Positions 55,273 through 64,000 of a stretch of 64,000 bases of DNA are shown here, piece by piece. This DNA comes from Vespa crabro (Eukaryota; Arthropoda; Insecta; Hymenoptera; Vespidae). Positions within the stretch are counted from its first letter, which is position 1; each line of letters begins with the position of its first letter. Below the pieces are notes generated by a model, which did not search any database, was not told where the DNA came from, and saw only the letters and a program-made list of their open reading frames with translations. Position numbers and translations under genes: made by a program. The stretch is taken from assembly GCF_910589235.1 (NCBI RefSeq), contig NC_060956.1, positions 5,320,400-5,384,399 on the forward strand, given 5' to 3'.

Positions 55273-55722
55273 ACTAAATTGAAAAAAAAAAAGAAAAGAA
55301 TGAAAGATACTAAATGGAAATGTCGATTGATAGAGAATTCAACGTGTTAAAGTGAAAAAATGATTATTGAAATATATTAACGACGATATTTTGTTTTTTG
55401 AAAAAATTCGAATATCCAGAACTGACATGGAAATTGTACCTTGCAAAATTTCCGTTCGTCTATTTATAGTCTCGTCGATGAAAATTTTCTAATACATTTA
55501 TAATTTTTTGTTATAGTTTTCTAACGGCAAAATTTCATTAACACGAAAATCGTTAAACGTAATGCATCAGCGTTACATATAAATGTAAATAATCGTTAAG
55601 AAGCAAAAACCTAGAGGAGAAAATTGAATACTTTGAAAAGAGCAAGAGTCGGATCGTAGCTCTTTTACGAAAATCAACTGGGATTATAATTATAATTAAG
55701 TATAGCGTAATCGGGTATAAAG

Positions 55723-55787
55723 AAAAAATAAAATAAAATAAAATAAAATAAAATAAAATAAAATAAAATAAAATAAAATAAAATAAA
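55723..55787 (+). repeat. (AAAAT)n pentanucleotide array
   Basis: About 12 perfect AAAAT units. Confidence 0.97.
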
Positions 55788-56185
55788 GCAACACTCTTTG
55801 GATTACGCATTAGAGCGTAAGGTCCAAATTTTTCATAATATAAGTAATTTCGATGTGTACCTAAAAATACATGTCGTGATATGTGTCGCATAAGTCGTTC
55901 TCAGGTGTGAATAATGAACAAGTTCTCCGATGTGGACGGATAGAGAAGGCCGCCGTGAGAAATCATCGTCCTGCCGTGAGCCTCGTAAAATTGTCCAAAA
56001 ATTATTGCTTACGACTTCGGGTTTCTGTAAATATTGTATAATCCATGTATAAACATTTCTCTAGCTATAAAACGTATCACTGTAGTCAGACACGTTACGA
56101 ATCATTATAACTATATCACTTCAATAATAAACCATTATTATGAGACGAAGAAGATAGATAATGTGTTTTATAAACTATTCCTATT

Positions 56186-56227
56186 GATTCACTTGGACAT
56201 TAAAAAATTTTAATGTCTAGGTGAATC
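56186..56227 (+). repeat. 42-base inverted repeat (hairpin)
   Basis: The arm GATTCACTTGGACATTAAAA faces TTTTAATGTCTAGGTGAATC across two bases. All 20 positions pair if the two G-T pairs are allowed. No matching terminal repeats or target duplications are evident around it. Confidence 0.7.
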
Positions 56228-57204
56228 TTTTGAAAATCTAAATAAGGTGAGTAATTTTAAGATTACATAAACTTTATTGCGATAAGAACGAACTCTTTTT
56301 TTCCCACAATTATCATTTCGTACATTTACTAATACGATTTATATGTTTGAATTCTTACTGGTAATGTCGGAAAATTGGATATCTACTGATGTTCTACAGT
56401 AAATATACGGTAAATCGGTAATCTATTGTCGATAAGGAAAGAATCTACTTAATCAACTAATATTTTAAATCATTTATACGAGTTGTTTATTTTTAACTAA
56501 CGGTAACAAAAAACTTCAAATCTTAAATTAAAAATCGTATATATTAAATAAATCCTATAGTTAATGAACGATAAATGAAACAAATCTAAACTATGATATT
56601 GTGTTTATATCTCGTTATATCTCATTGACATTATCGGCAATATGCATTAAAAAAATTATAGTGAGAATTTTTCTGAAAAATATTATAAAAAATGATTAGT
56701 TATGGAAACGAAAAGAAAAATTTTTTAATCTTTAGAAAAACGCTAAATAATCGTTAATCATAGTAAGGAAATTAATACAATTATTAAATATTTTCATTTC
56801 TATCTAATTTAATCAAGTTAAAAGCCTTTAGTTCGGTGGAATTTATGTAAATTTATTTAAAAAAAAAAATATATATATATATAACAACGTTAATATTCTG
56901 TATATAAACAATACAGAATTCCCAGGTCTGACCACATGGAGGTTGCTGTTTATGGCGACCCTCTTCTTTCGAATAAAAAGCTTTGTTTCCCTATATGTCC
57001 ACAAATTTAACAAATATAAATCTGTTTATTGAGTAAACAATTGTAATTGAATTAAATTGTGATTACATTGAACGTTAATAGGCTTTCGCGCTAATATTCG
57101 TTGAAAAAAAAAGAAAATAAATGAAAATTTGTAAAAACTTCCCAAACGACATAATATTTGCAATGATCAATTAACAGGTTTATAAATTTGATAAAGAATC
57201 TAAT

Positions 57205-57323
57205 GAGAGACAGACAGAGAGAGAAAGAGAGAGAGAGAGAGATAGATGGAGAGAGAGATGGAGAGAGAAAGATGAAAATGAGAGGTGATTTAAAGCTCGC
57301 GGTGCTTAAAAAAAGAAAGAAAT

Positions 57324-57362
<39 letters not shown>

Positions 57363-57396
57363 TAGAGAGAGAGAGAGGGAGAGAGAGAGAGATCGT
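57205..57396 (+). repeat. interrupted (GA)n arrays
   Basis: Two GA blocks (57207-57270 and 57318-57392) around a short unique segment, just before the 57.4-57.66 kb GC island. Confidence 0.95.
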
Positions 57397-57488
57397 GATA
57401 AAAGCTCAACTCATGAGGGTGCGCCCGCGCGCAGGCATTTTGATATCGACCAGAGGTACTCTTCTCTCCTCTCCTCGTCAGATCTCAC

Positions 57489-57656
57489 GAAAGAACGACT
57501 GGCAGAGTCCCGCAGGCATTTAATTGCTGTTTGCCGGCACGCGGCAACGCCTCGTCCTGGCGCTTCACGGCGCGACGTGGTGGAACGTCTTCCAAAAGGA
57601 ATCGGCTTTTCGGACCCAGGCCGATTCCCATGAGAGACTTGACGTAAATAAGTGTA
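57489..57656 (-). other. unassigned exon-like segment on the minus strand
   Basis: Read on the minus strand, a long pyrimidine tract ends in TTGTCCTCCAG at 57657, followed by 168 bases (56 codons) and a donor TTTC|GTGAGA at 57488. Two frames are open across it. One reads GIGLGPKSRFLLEDVPP, then RR and KR pairs. The segment is GC-rich in AT-rich surroundings. I recognise no family and found no partner exon. It may be a coding exon, a non-coding RNA exon or a regulatory island. Confidence 0.3.
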
Positions 57657-58591
57657 CTGGAGGACAACGAAGAAAATAAGAGAGATATGTTAGAATGAAG
57701 AAAAAGAAGGAAGAAAAGATGTCATTCAGGAAATATATAAATCCTGGAGGACATCAATGGATACCTTGATCGTCCTACGATTTATAATAAAGAAGAATCC
57801 CACGAACGAAGATATGGACAATGAATCATGGATTTAAATTGAATATTTCTTTATTTTACGTGTCAAGTGTGGACGAAAAAGAACGAGATTTCATTCATGA
57901 ACGAACGAATTAAGATTAAAGGAAGAAAGCTAAAAAGAAAAAAAAAGAATTATTCGTAGATGTGCGTCAAGTTAATTCGCATAATGAAATATACTAATTT
58001 GACATATTTCGATGCTCGTCGTACAATAAAAAGATGGAAGTACAGCAGGATAATGAATAAATTTGTTCGAGGCGAACACTTTTAACATATCTATTTACAT
58101 ATCGGTCTTTAGTGGAAACATGTGAAGCCAAGTTTCGTTAATAATTCTAATCCAAAGCACATATCTTCTATTAAGATATTAAACACAAGGCAAGTGCATC
58201 GAATTGCATTAGAAGTCGTCATTTTCATACGTGGCATCTTACAATTGCCGCATCGCGATATATGTTATCTATCCAAGCAACCTTTTTTTCTATCCGCTGC
58301 CATTTAAGGAAAAATTAATTAGATAATGATTTTATCGATCTTGATATATTAAAATGAAACAAATAGAAGAACAATTTATAGGATTTAAAACGAGAGAGAT
58401 GACTTTGATTTAATTCAATGATGCTTACGTCACTTTTTCTAACGTATTAAATGCACAGGTATGTATATGCATATGCAAATAGATTTTCAGGTTTAAAAAA
58501 AAAAAATAATAATGTTAAAATATAGAACCATTTGTTGATATTCTTTTTACAGAACATTACGTCAACAGTACAAAACAACAGGCATTAATGA

Positions 58592-58663
58592 TACATTATC
58601 AATTTTAAAGGACTATGCATAATTTGAATGATAATGAGTGATCATTATCAATTTTAAAGGACT
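58592..58663 (+). repeat. short direct repeat, 50 bases apart
   Basis: CATTATCAATTTTAAAGGAC occurs at about 58593 and again at about 58643. Confidence 0.85.
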
Positions 58664-59405
58664 TCACTTTTTCCTAGCAAGTAAAGAAAAAGTAGAAAAT
58701 ATGCGAGATCTGAGGCAGAGCTAGAAAACAATTGTTAACTATGCGAAAACCAATATTTTGATTCATATTTCACAATGAGCTATTCGCTACACATCAGGTT
58801 ACCGAATTAATATCGACAAAACGGGAGCGAGCCTCAGTGAGTTTAAAGAGATAGAGGCATCTCAACACTTAAAAAACCTATAATCTCATGAAACATATGA
58901 TTTCCATTCAAATCAATAACATTCTCCTTGCTTTTTGGAACGCAAAAGTATGTATGCATAGTTCCATACGTAAGTACATGTGTAAAAATACGTATTAAAC
59001 TGAACCAAAAGTAATAATTTAACAATATCTCTTCTTGATATTTTTTTACAGATCACGAATACTAGAATAACAGAAAGCAGTAGACATTGATGATTAAATA
59101 TTATCTCTTCAATTTGAAAGGATTTAAAACAGTAAGGAAACACTCTTCCGTTTACTGCATTATAATTATTCTCAAACGAATATGATCAAATTTATTGATT
59201 TTTCATAAAAATTTGATTATTATTTTTTCCGGTATTAATCAAGTTCAATATTTGATATTTATTTTCGTATGTGTTTTCTCATTTTATCATTTTTCATCAA
59301 TATTATACTTCAATCTTTTTATCATATATTAAGATCGTTTTTTCGGCCAATCTCTAACATTTGATAACAGGCTATCGACGTTACGATAATGCTACATCGA
59401 AAGCA

Positions 59406-59501
59406 ATGTATATCTTCAATATTGTATTACATTCTAAATGTTCAAAATTGGCCAGCGAATACGTCCGATCTGGTATGCGTAATAATCTTTTTCCAAACGT
59501 G
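59406..59501 (+). CDS. proposed first coding exon of the DUF229 gene
   Basis: ATG at 59406 opens a 32-codon frame (MYIFNIVLHSK..., ending FPNV) that reaches donor GTG|GTAAGCA at 59502 in phase 0, matching the phase 0 entry at 59590. An ATG at 59382 in another frame reaches the same donor out of phase. There is no homology evidence for this N-terminal tail. Confidence 0.5.
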
Positions 59502-61829
59502 GTAAGCAAAAGTGATATATGTACATAAATTAAATCGTTAAAGAAGATAATATTATATAAATCGTAAAGGTCATACGATTTTTCATTAGGCAGTACATCA
59601 TGGTGGAAAAATCGTGCAAAATAATGTACGTCAAACCGCCAATTCTGTATTCGAATCTAGAAAACAAAAAAGTGTTTTTCGATTACGAAGATGGCTAATC
59701 GGCATATTGATTTTCCTACTAATGTCATTAGTAATTATTAACAGTTTCGCTACTGGACAATTTCGTATAATTAATTTCGGTAATATCGAAAAGGAAAATT
59801 TAGAAGGTTAGTCAAATGAAAGCAGTATTGTTAAAATATAATTATTTATAATTAATTATTATTAATATATACTTATTAATATTATTTATAATAATAATAA
59901 TAAATCGAATAAACTTATAATCAGTCATAAATATTCATTTTAGATAATTATGAACAGACTATTACGTCAACCGTTGATTCTGGTTATTTAGTAAGCACTA
60001 GTGGTTGCAAAATACCAGCTGTAGAACCGTTCGATCGAGCGATTATGCGTTTCATACAAAAGGAAAAGCCTATCGTATGTAAAGCTGGAACAATACCACC
60101 GCTGATAGAATCTAATAACTCTCTGGTATATGTAAATCCGCTCTCGCAAATGCTTTATTATAACAAATCAACGGATATTGTTAATTGCTGTTGGAATGCG
60201 TTTGAACGCAAGAAAAACAACGATAATGCTAATATGTTAGTATGATCGAAGATAATAAGGTAAAAAGTATCGTCTATTTTGTCTACTCAACCGTTCAACG
60301 AATTTAATTCTATTTGCAGATACAACGACGAGTGTTACTTCTTCAGTAAAGACTATCAAGTGACGGCGGAATTTGTAAAAGTCGAATGTTGGCGAGGAAA
60401 CGATAAAATATACAAAGATTATCACGCCTTTGTACCTCGAAAACCGGATGTAGAGGAAAGATGCAAAAAGGTGAAGAAAACAAATCCCGTTGAAAATCAA
60501 CTGAGCATCCTGGTGATAGGTATTGACTCGGTTTCAAGATTAAACTTTCGTCGAAGTATGCCAAAAACTGTGAAAATTCTGGAAGATTTAAAAGCAGCAG
60601 AGATGTTGGGTTATACTAAAGTAGCCGATAATACGTATCCAAATTTGGTAACTGTATTGTCCGGTCTAAATACAGCAGAGTTGAAAAAACTCTGTTGGCA
60701 GCACGAGAAGAAGACTTTCGACGAATGCCCGTTCATCTGGAAAACCATGAGCTCTGCTGGCTATCGAACGATATTCGGCGAGGATGCTTGTCACATGAGT
60801 ATCTTCAATTATTTAAAGCCAGGATTTAAGATACAACCAACGGACTATTATCTACGACCTTTCTGTGTCGAAAGCGAAAACAATATCGGTAATACCAACA
60901 AATTGAACGCAAATCTTTGTGTTGGAACAAGATTAACATTTGAGAATCTTCTCAATTACATCGAAAAAGTAGCAACAACATTTGCGAATGACCTTTATTT
61001 TGCATTTACCTGGATGGCCAGTTTAACCCATGATTATTTGAATTTTGCGCAATTGGGCGATGAGGGCTATTACAGGTTACTTGATGTCCTCTCGAAAAAA
61101 TATCTACTCAACAATACGGCCCTAATAGTGATGAGTGATCACGGTATGAGATTCGGACAGTTTCGTCAAACCTTTCAAGGCAAGATGGAGGACAGTCTTC
61201 CGTTCGCATTTTTAGCTTTACCACAATGGTGGAAAAACAAATATCCGGTGGCATGGGCTAACATGCGAAGGAACACGCGTAGTCTCACAACTCCATTTGA
61301 TCTTCATGAAACGTTAAAAGATCTAGCAGATCCAAGAGAAGTTGAAGAGAAATCTCTAAGACTACGAGCCAATCTAATTTCCAGTGGGAAGATACCTCGT
61401 GGTATAAGTTTTTTTTTACCTATACCCAATCATAGAACGTGCAATATGGCCGGCATACCCAACAATCTGTGCATGTGTCACAAATCGAAAGATATATCGC
61501 TCAACGACATGGGAGTACAAAATAGCGTGAAATATCTGATGGATGTGTTAAACAACATGATGGCACCATATTCGCTTTGCGCCAAATTGTATTTAAGGAC
61601 GATTAAACAAGCGAAGGTGCCGATTAATTCGAATGAATCATCTTGGATCGATTATTCGATACAATTTCAAACCTATCCAGGAGAGGCCATTTTCGAAGGT
61701 ATGGTGCGTTATAGAAAGGACGAAAAATCTTACAATCTCCTCGGAACAATAAGCAGGCTTAACGCTTACGGTAACCAAAGTGCATGTATGAATGACTTTA
61801 ACATGCGCCTTTACTGTTATTGCCTTTAG
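59406..61829 (+). CDS. DUF229 family membrane protein, alkaline-phosphatase/sulfatase-like fold
   Basis: Predicted type II membrane protein of about 704 residues. Exons: 59406-59501, 59590-59806, 59944-60235 and 60320-61829 (TAG). Phases fit at every GT-AG junction (0, 1, 2). Residues 1-66 form a short cytoplasmic tail ending in RLRRW, and about 67-86 form one hydrophobic anchor. A lumenal or extracellular Cys-containing stem follows, then the DUF229 domain. The domain shows GIDSVSR (about residues 269-275, the nucleophile-type D-S of the superfamily), TYPNLVTVLSGL, GEDACHMSIFNYLKPGF and MSDHGMRFG (D475/H476, metal-binding type). These are hallmarks of the arthropod and nematode DUF229 family, whose substrate is unknown. 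Two AATAAA signals follow (61882, 61900). The first exon is chosen because only its frame joins in phase 0 with a good donor (GTG|GTAAGC). The core domain is certain; the 5' exon is less so. Confidence 0.88.
59590..59806 (+). CDS. DUF229 gene exon with the membrane anchor
   Basis: The acceptor is TTTTCATTAG ending at 59589 and the donor is GAAG|GTTAGT at 59807, leaving phase 1. It encodes AVHHGGKIVQNN, a basic cluster, and the anchor WLIGILIFLLMSLVIINSFA. An alternative acceptor four bases on (GGCAG at 59593) would break the match to the proposed first exon. Confidence 0.8.
59944..60235 (+). CDS. DUF229 gene exon, Cys-containing stem
   Basis: The acceptor is CATTTTAG ending at 59943 and the donor is AATAT|GTTAGT at 60236. 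The encoded segment contains GCKIPAVEPFD, IVCKAGTIPPLI and IVNCCWNAFER, the cysteine pattern usual just before the DUF229 core. The nearby donor GTATGA at 60240 would not keep the frame. Confidence 0.88.
60320..61829 (+). CDS. DUF229 gene exon with the catalytic-fold domain
   Basis: The acceptor TATTTGCAG ends at 60319. The single open frame runs from YNDECYFF to the Cys-rich end YCYCL and TAG. It holds all the DUF229 signature motifs listed for the whole gene. Confidence 0.95.
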
Positions 61830-61881
61830 GCGCATTACATATCTGATAAACTTTAGATCGATAATATTTTGTAGTATTTTA

Positions 61882-61905
61882 AATAAATATTCTTAAGTCA
61901 ATAAA
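61882..61905 (+). terminator. polyadenylation signals of the DUF229 gene
   Basis: Two AATAAA hexamers (61882-61887 and 61900-61905) lie 53 and 71 bases after the stop codon. Confidence 0.7.
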
Positions 61906-62685
61906 TCGTACGATTCTTTTCGTTCGCCGATACGTACGTCCAATATGTCTACTTAATCATATTTATATTATTTTCATGACGATAAATATAACATTAATTG
62001 CCTAACGTGACGATTTTTTTCAATGAAAATAATAAATACGACAATCTACATATGAACGGTGACGATTATTAGCAGTCACCAGCTGCGATTGTAAATATTA
62101 TTAATTAGAATTTTACTATAGGGTTAAATTTTCACTAGAAGATTCGAAATTACACAGAACCTGTATTTCACGCGGAACAAATATCAACTCAATGCCGTGA
62201 TACTGTCAATGTTTCACAATAAAATTCATAATAAGTTACATTATACTTACTTTATATAACATTTTATAAGATGAAACTTGACTGTAAAATACTTAAATTC
62301 CAAAAAGTAGCTTGATTATGATGTTGATGCCGTGCCTCACCATACGTTTTTACGCGTTTAAATAAAAGTAAAGTCGCGCTATGATTTTTTTTCTTAGCGC
62401 CATCTGTTTATCAATTTCGAGCATTCTAATTGGTCGAACATATTTGTTTATTGAAAACGCCATAAATTCATGATTTGTATAAATCATTTCATTTCGATAA
62501 AGGAACATTTATTGATCGATATTACATCAGCGTACATGTATATAATTCATCTTTTTATAAACAAAACATTCGTATAAAAAAATTTATCAAATATTAGAAA
62601 TAGTAATACCAACAGATTAGAAATGAGTTCATTTAACTTCTTCGACGAGTGTTACATACCAACGTTCTTTGATTTCATCGGTGGA

Positions 62686-62704
62686 CCAATCACGAGCACC
62701 CACG
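62686..62704 (+). promoter_or_regulatory. ER stress response element (CCAAT-N9-CCACG)
   Basis: CCAAT at 62686-62690 and CCACG at 62700-62704 are separated by exactly nine bases (CACGAGCAC). This is the canonical ERSE, bound by NF-Y and ATF6/XBP1-type factors at ER chaperone promoters. It lies 33 bases before the shv ATG, either just upstream of or within the 5' untranslated region. Confidence 0.75.
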
Positions 62705-62737
62705 ATTTACGGGGTGTTTGTTGTAACGTCTGCTGCG

Positions 62738-62808
62738 ATGGCAGCGATTAAATATATTTCGGTGTTTTTTATAAATTTGGCGATATGTATAATAATTACA
62801 TTAGCAGG
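62738..62808 (+). CDS. shv: shv exon 1, signal peptide
   Basis: ATG at 62738 begins MAAIKYISVFF and a hydrophobic run. The donor AGCAGG|GTAAAT at 62809 leaves two bases (GG), which join the G of the next exon to make Gly before RDFY. No other start fits this frame. Confidence 0.92.
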
Positions 62809-64000
62809 GTAAATATAAATATATATTATTATTTTATTATCCTATTATTTCAAACTGTAAATCATTCTTTCGTACATAACCTTTATTTTGTTGAATAACA
62901 ATTTCTAGCCGCAATCATAAGAAAAATTTCTTAATATATAAATATTATATTAAATATTTTTTTATAACGATTTTTTTTTATTATTCCTTATAGGAGGGAT
63001 TTTTACAACATCCTCGGTGTCCCACGTAGCGCGAGCACAAATGCAATAAAGAAAGCTTATAGGAAATTAGCTAAGGAATTGCATCCAGATAAAAATAAAG
63101 ATGATCCAGATGCTTCCCAAAAATTTCAAGATTTGGGAGCTGCTTATGAAGTGCTCTCAGATCCTGAAACGAGAAAAATGTATGATCGATGTGGAGAAGA
63201 ATGTGTGAAGAAAGATGGCTCGATGGATAATTCTAATCCTTTTGCAAGTTTCTTCGGAGACTTTAGTTTTCATTTTTCTGGAGATTCTAATCAACAACAA
63301 GAAACACCTAGAGGTTCTAACGTTGTAGTTGATTTATCTGTCACACTCGAAGAATTATACAGTGGCAATTTTATTGAAATAACAAGAAATAAAGTGGTTG
63401 CAAAAGCTGCCAAAGGGACAAGGAAGTGTAATTGTAGACAAGAATTTGTGACAATTAATTTAGGAAATGGTAGATTCCAAATGATGCAGCAACAATTTTG
63501 TTCAGAATGTCCAAATGTTGAATTTGTAAATGAAGAACGAATCCTAGAAGTAGAAGTTGAACCTGGAATGGTAGATGGACAAGAAACTAAATTCACTGCT
63601 GAAGGAGAGCCACATCTTGATGGTGAACCAGGAGATCTAATACTGAAGTGAGCTTTTAAAATAATAATTATAGCTAATAATTATATATTTTCTGTCTTAT
63701 TTGAGATAACATTTAAAAAAAAAATTTTTTTTACAGAATTAAAACGGATCCTCATCCAGTTTTTGAAAGAATTGGAGATGATTTATACACAAATGTAACT
63801 ATTTCAATGCAAGATGCTTTAATAGGTTTCACTATGGATATAATACATTTGGATGGACGTAAAGTGACTATTCAAAGGGATAAAATCACTAGACCAGGTG
63901 CAAGGATCAGGAAAAAAGGAGAAGGCATGCCTAACTATGAAAATAATAATCTTCATGGTACTCTGTATATCACATTCGATATTGCATTCCCTGACAAAGA
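62738..64000 (+). CDS. shv: ER-luminal DnaJ co-chaperone, DNAJB11/ERdj3 orthologue (partial at window end)
   Basis: Co-chaperone of BiP in the ER lumen; the Drosophila orthologue is shriveled, which also acts outside the cell on integrin. Exons: 62738-62808, 62994-63647 and 63737 onward, cut at 64000. Junctions are GT-AG with matching phases (2, 2). Residues 1-23 are a signal peptide (IKYISVFFINLAICIIITLA). The J domain follows (RDFYNILGVPRSAS...), with HPD at about residues 54-56. A Gly/Phe-type region (NPFASFFGDFSFHFSGD) and the ERdj3 Cys-rich insert (KCNC... then CSEC) come next, then the client-binding beta domains (DPHPVFERIGDDLY, LDGRKVTI, RKKGEGMP). The KCNC/CSEC spacing separates this from cytosolic DnaJB types. 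An ER stress element lies 33 bases upstream of the start. The C-terminal third is outside the window. Confidence 0.95.
62994..63647 (+). CDS. shv: shv exon 2, J domain and Cys-rich region
   Basis: The acceptor TTCCTTATAG ends at 62993 and the donor CTGAA|GTGAGC begins at 63648. It encodes the entire J domain, the Gly/Phe region and the Cys-rich domain, ending EPGDLIL. Confidence 0.95.
63737..64000 (+). CDS. shv: shv exon 3 (partial)
   Basis: The acceptor TTTTTTTACAG ends at 63736. The frame reads IKTDPHPVFERIGDDLY and continues open to the window end (FDIAFPDK), within the C-terminal substrate-binding domain. Confidence 0.94.

Larger units (their letters stand above)
51770..57200. other. spalt 3' untranslated region and AT-rich intergenic DNA
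   Basis: No further gene seen. Repeats: CT 52341-52415; TA 53035-53098, 53300-53345, 54340-54400 and 55208-55269; CATA 53815-53950; AAAAT pentamers 55723-55787. A 42-base palindrome lies at 56186-56227. From 54 kb on, GA/CT arrays almost vanish. Confidence 0.7.
57201..59405. other. intergenic DNA before the DUF229 gene
   Basis: Holds GA arrays (57205-57396), a GC island with a minus-strand exon-like open segment (57489-57656), and two diverged copies of a 90-base sequence (near 58533-58622 and 59032-59125). No plus-strand gene was recognised. Confidence 0.6.
61830..62737. promoter_or_regulatory. intergenic and shv promoter region
   Basis: The DUF229 polyadenylation signals are followed by AT-rich sequence. 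An AGCGCCATCTG word at 62396-62406 contains the GCCAT core used by Pho/YY1-type factors, ATTGG lies at 62430, and the ERSE is at 62686. An ATG at 62623 opens a 42-codon frame overlapping the shv start. It would be an upstream ORF if transcription began before it. Confidence 0.5.

Noticed and set aside
57421..57670. Plus-strand gene at the 57.5 kb GC island
   Set aside because: No plus-strand open frame with start or splice signals. Only the minus strand shows exon-like signals.
62624..62706. Minus-strand peptide ARDWSTDEIKERWYVTLVE ending in a stop, with minus-strand AATAAA at 62508-62513
   Set aside because: It looks protein-like, but an in-frame TAA lies at 62709-62707 with no ATG and no acceptor between, so no translatable exon can be built. 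It also overlaps the ERSE and the shv 5' end.

Overview
The window is nuclear DNA from an insect, most probably a hymenopteran. That assignment is inference: it rests on three intron-bearing protein genes that read as insect orthologues, an AT-rich background and an extreme load of simple repeats. No prokaryotic features, CRISPR arrays, rRNA or recognisable tRNA genes were seen.

Layout. Bases 1-44,148 hold no gene I can support. They form a long repeat-rich flank, or first intron, in front of a developmental transcription factor gene. They carry dozens of (GA/CT)n arrays, (TA)n arrays, tetranucleotide arrays, and GC-richer islands at about 25.1-25.8, 39.6-40.7 and 42.0-43.2 kb. Bases 44,149-51,769 (+ strand) encode spalt (salm/SALL type), a C2H2 zinc-finger transcription factor, in six standard exons whose splice phases all fit. 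The fingers are arranged 2-3-2-2. The short first coding exon was not found and must lie upstream. The third intron contains an extra frame-preserving exon (49,071-49,358) that would interrupt a zinc finger, or act as an alternative 3' end. Bases 51,770-59,405 are AT-rich intergenic sequence with a minus-strand exon-like GC island at 57.5-57.66 kb and a near-perfect hairpin at 56.2 kb. Bases 59,406-61,829 (+) encode a DUF229 type II membrane protein of the alkaline-phosphatase/sulfatase fold, in four exons. Bases 62,738-64,000 (+) encode the start of an ER-luminal DnaJ co-chaperone (DNAJB11/ERdj3, Drosophila shv), cut by the window end.

How the parts relate. The three genes lie on the same strand and share no obvious pathway. 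The most striking regulatory detail is an exact ER stress response element (CCAAT-N9-CCACG) 33 bp before the shv start codon, which fits an ER chaperone gene. Around spalt, the dense GAGA-type repeats and low-complexity gaps look like the cis-regulatory landscape of a developmental gene. The drop in repeat density downstream suggests that this domain ends around 52-57 kb.
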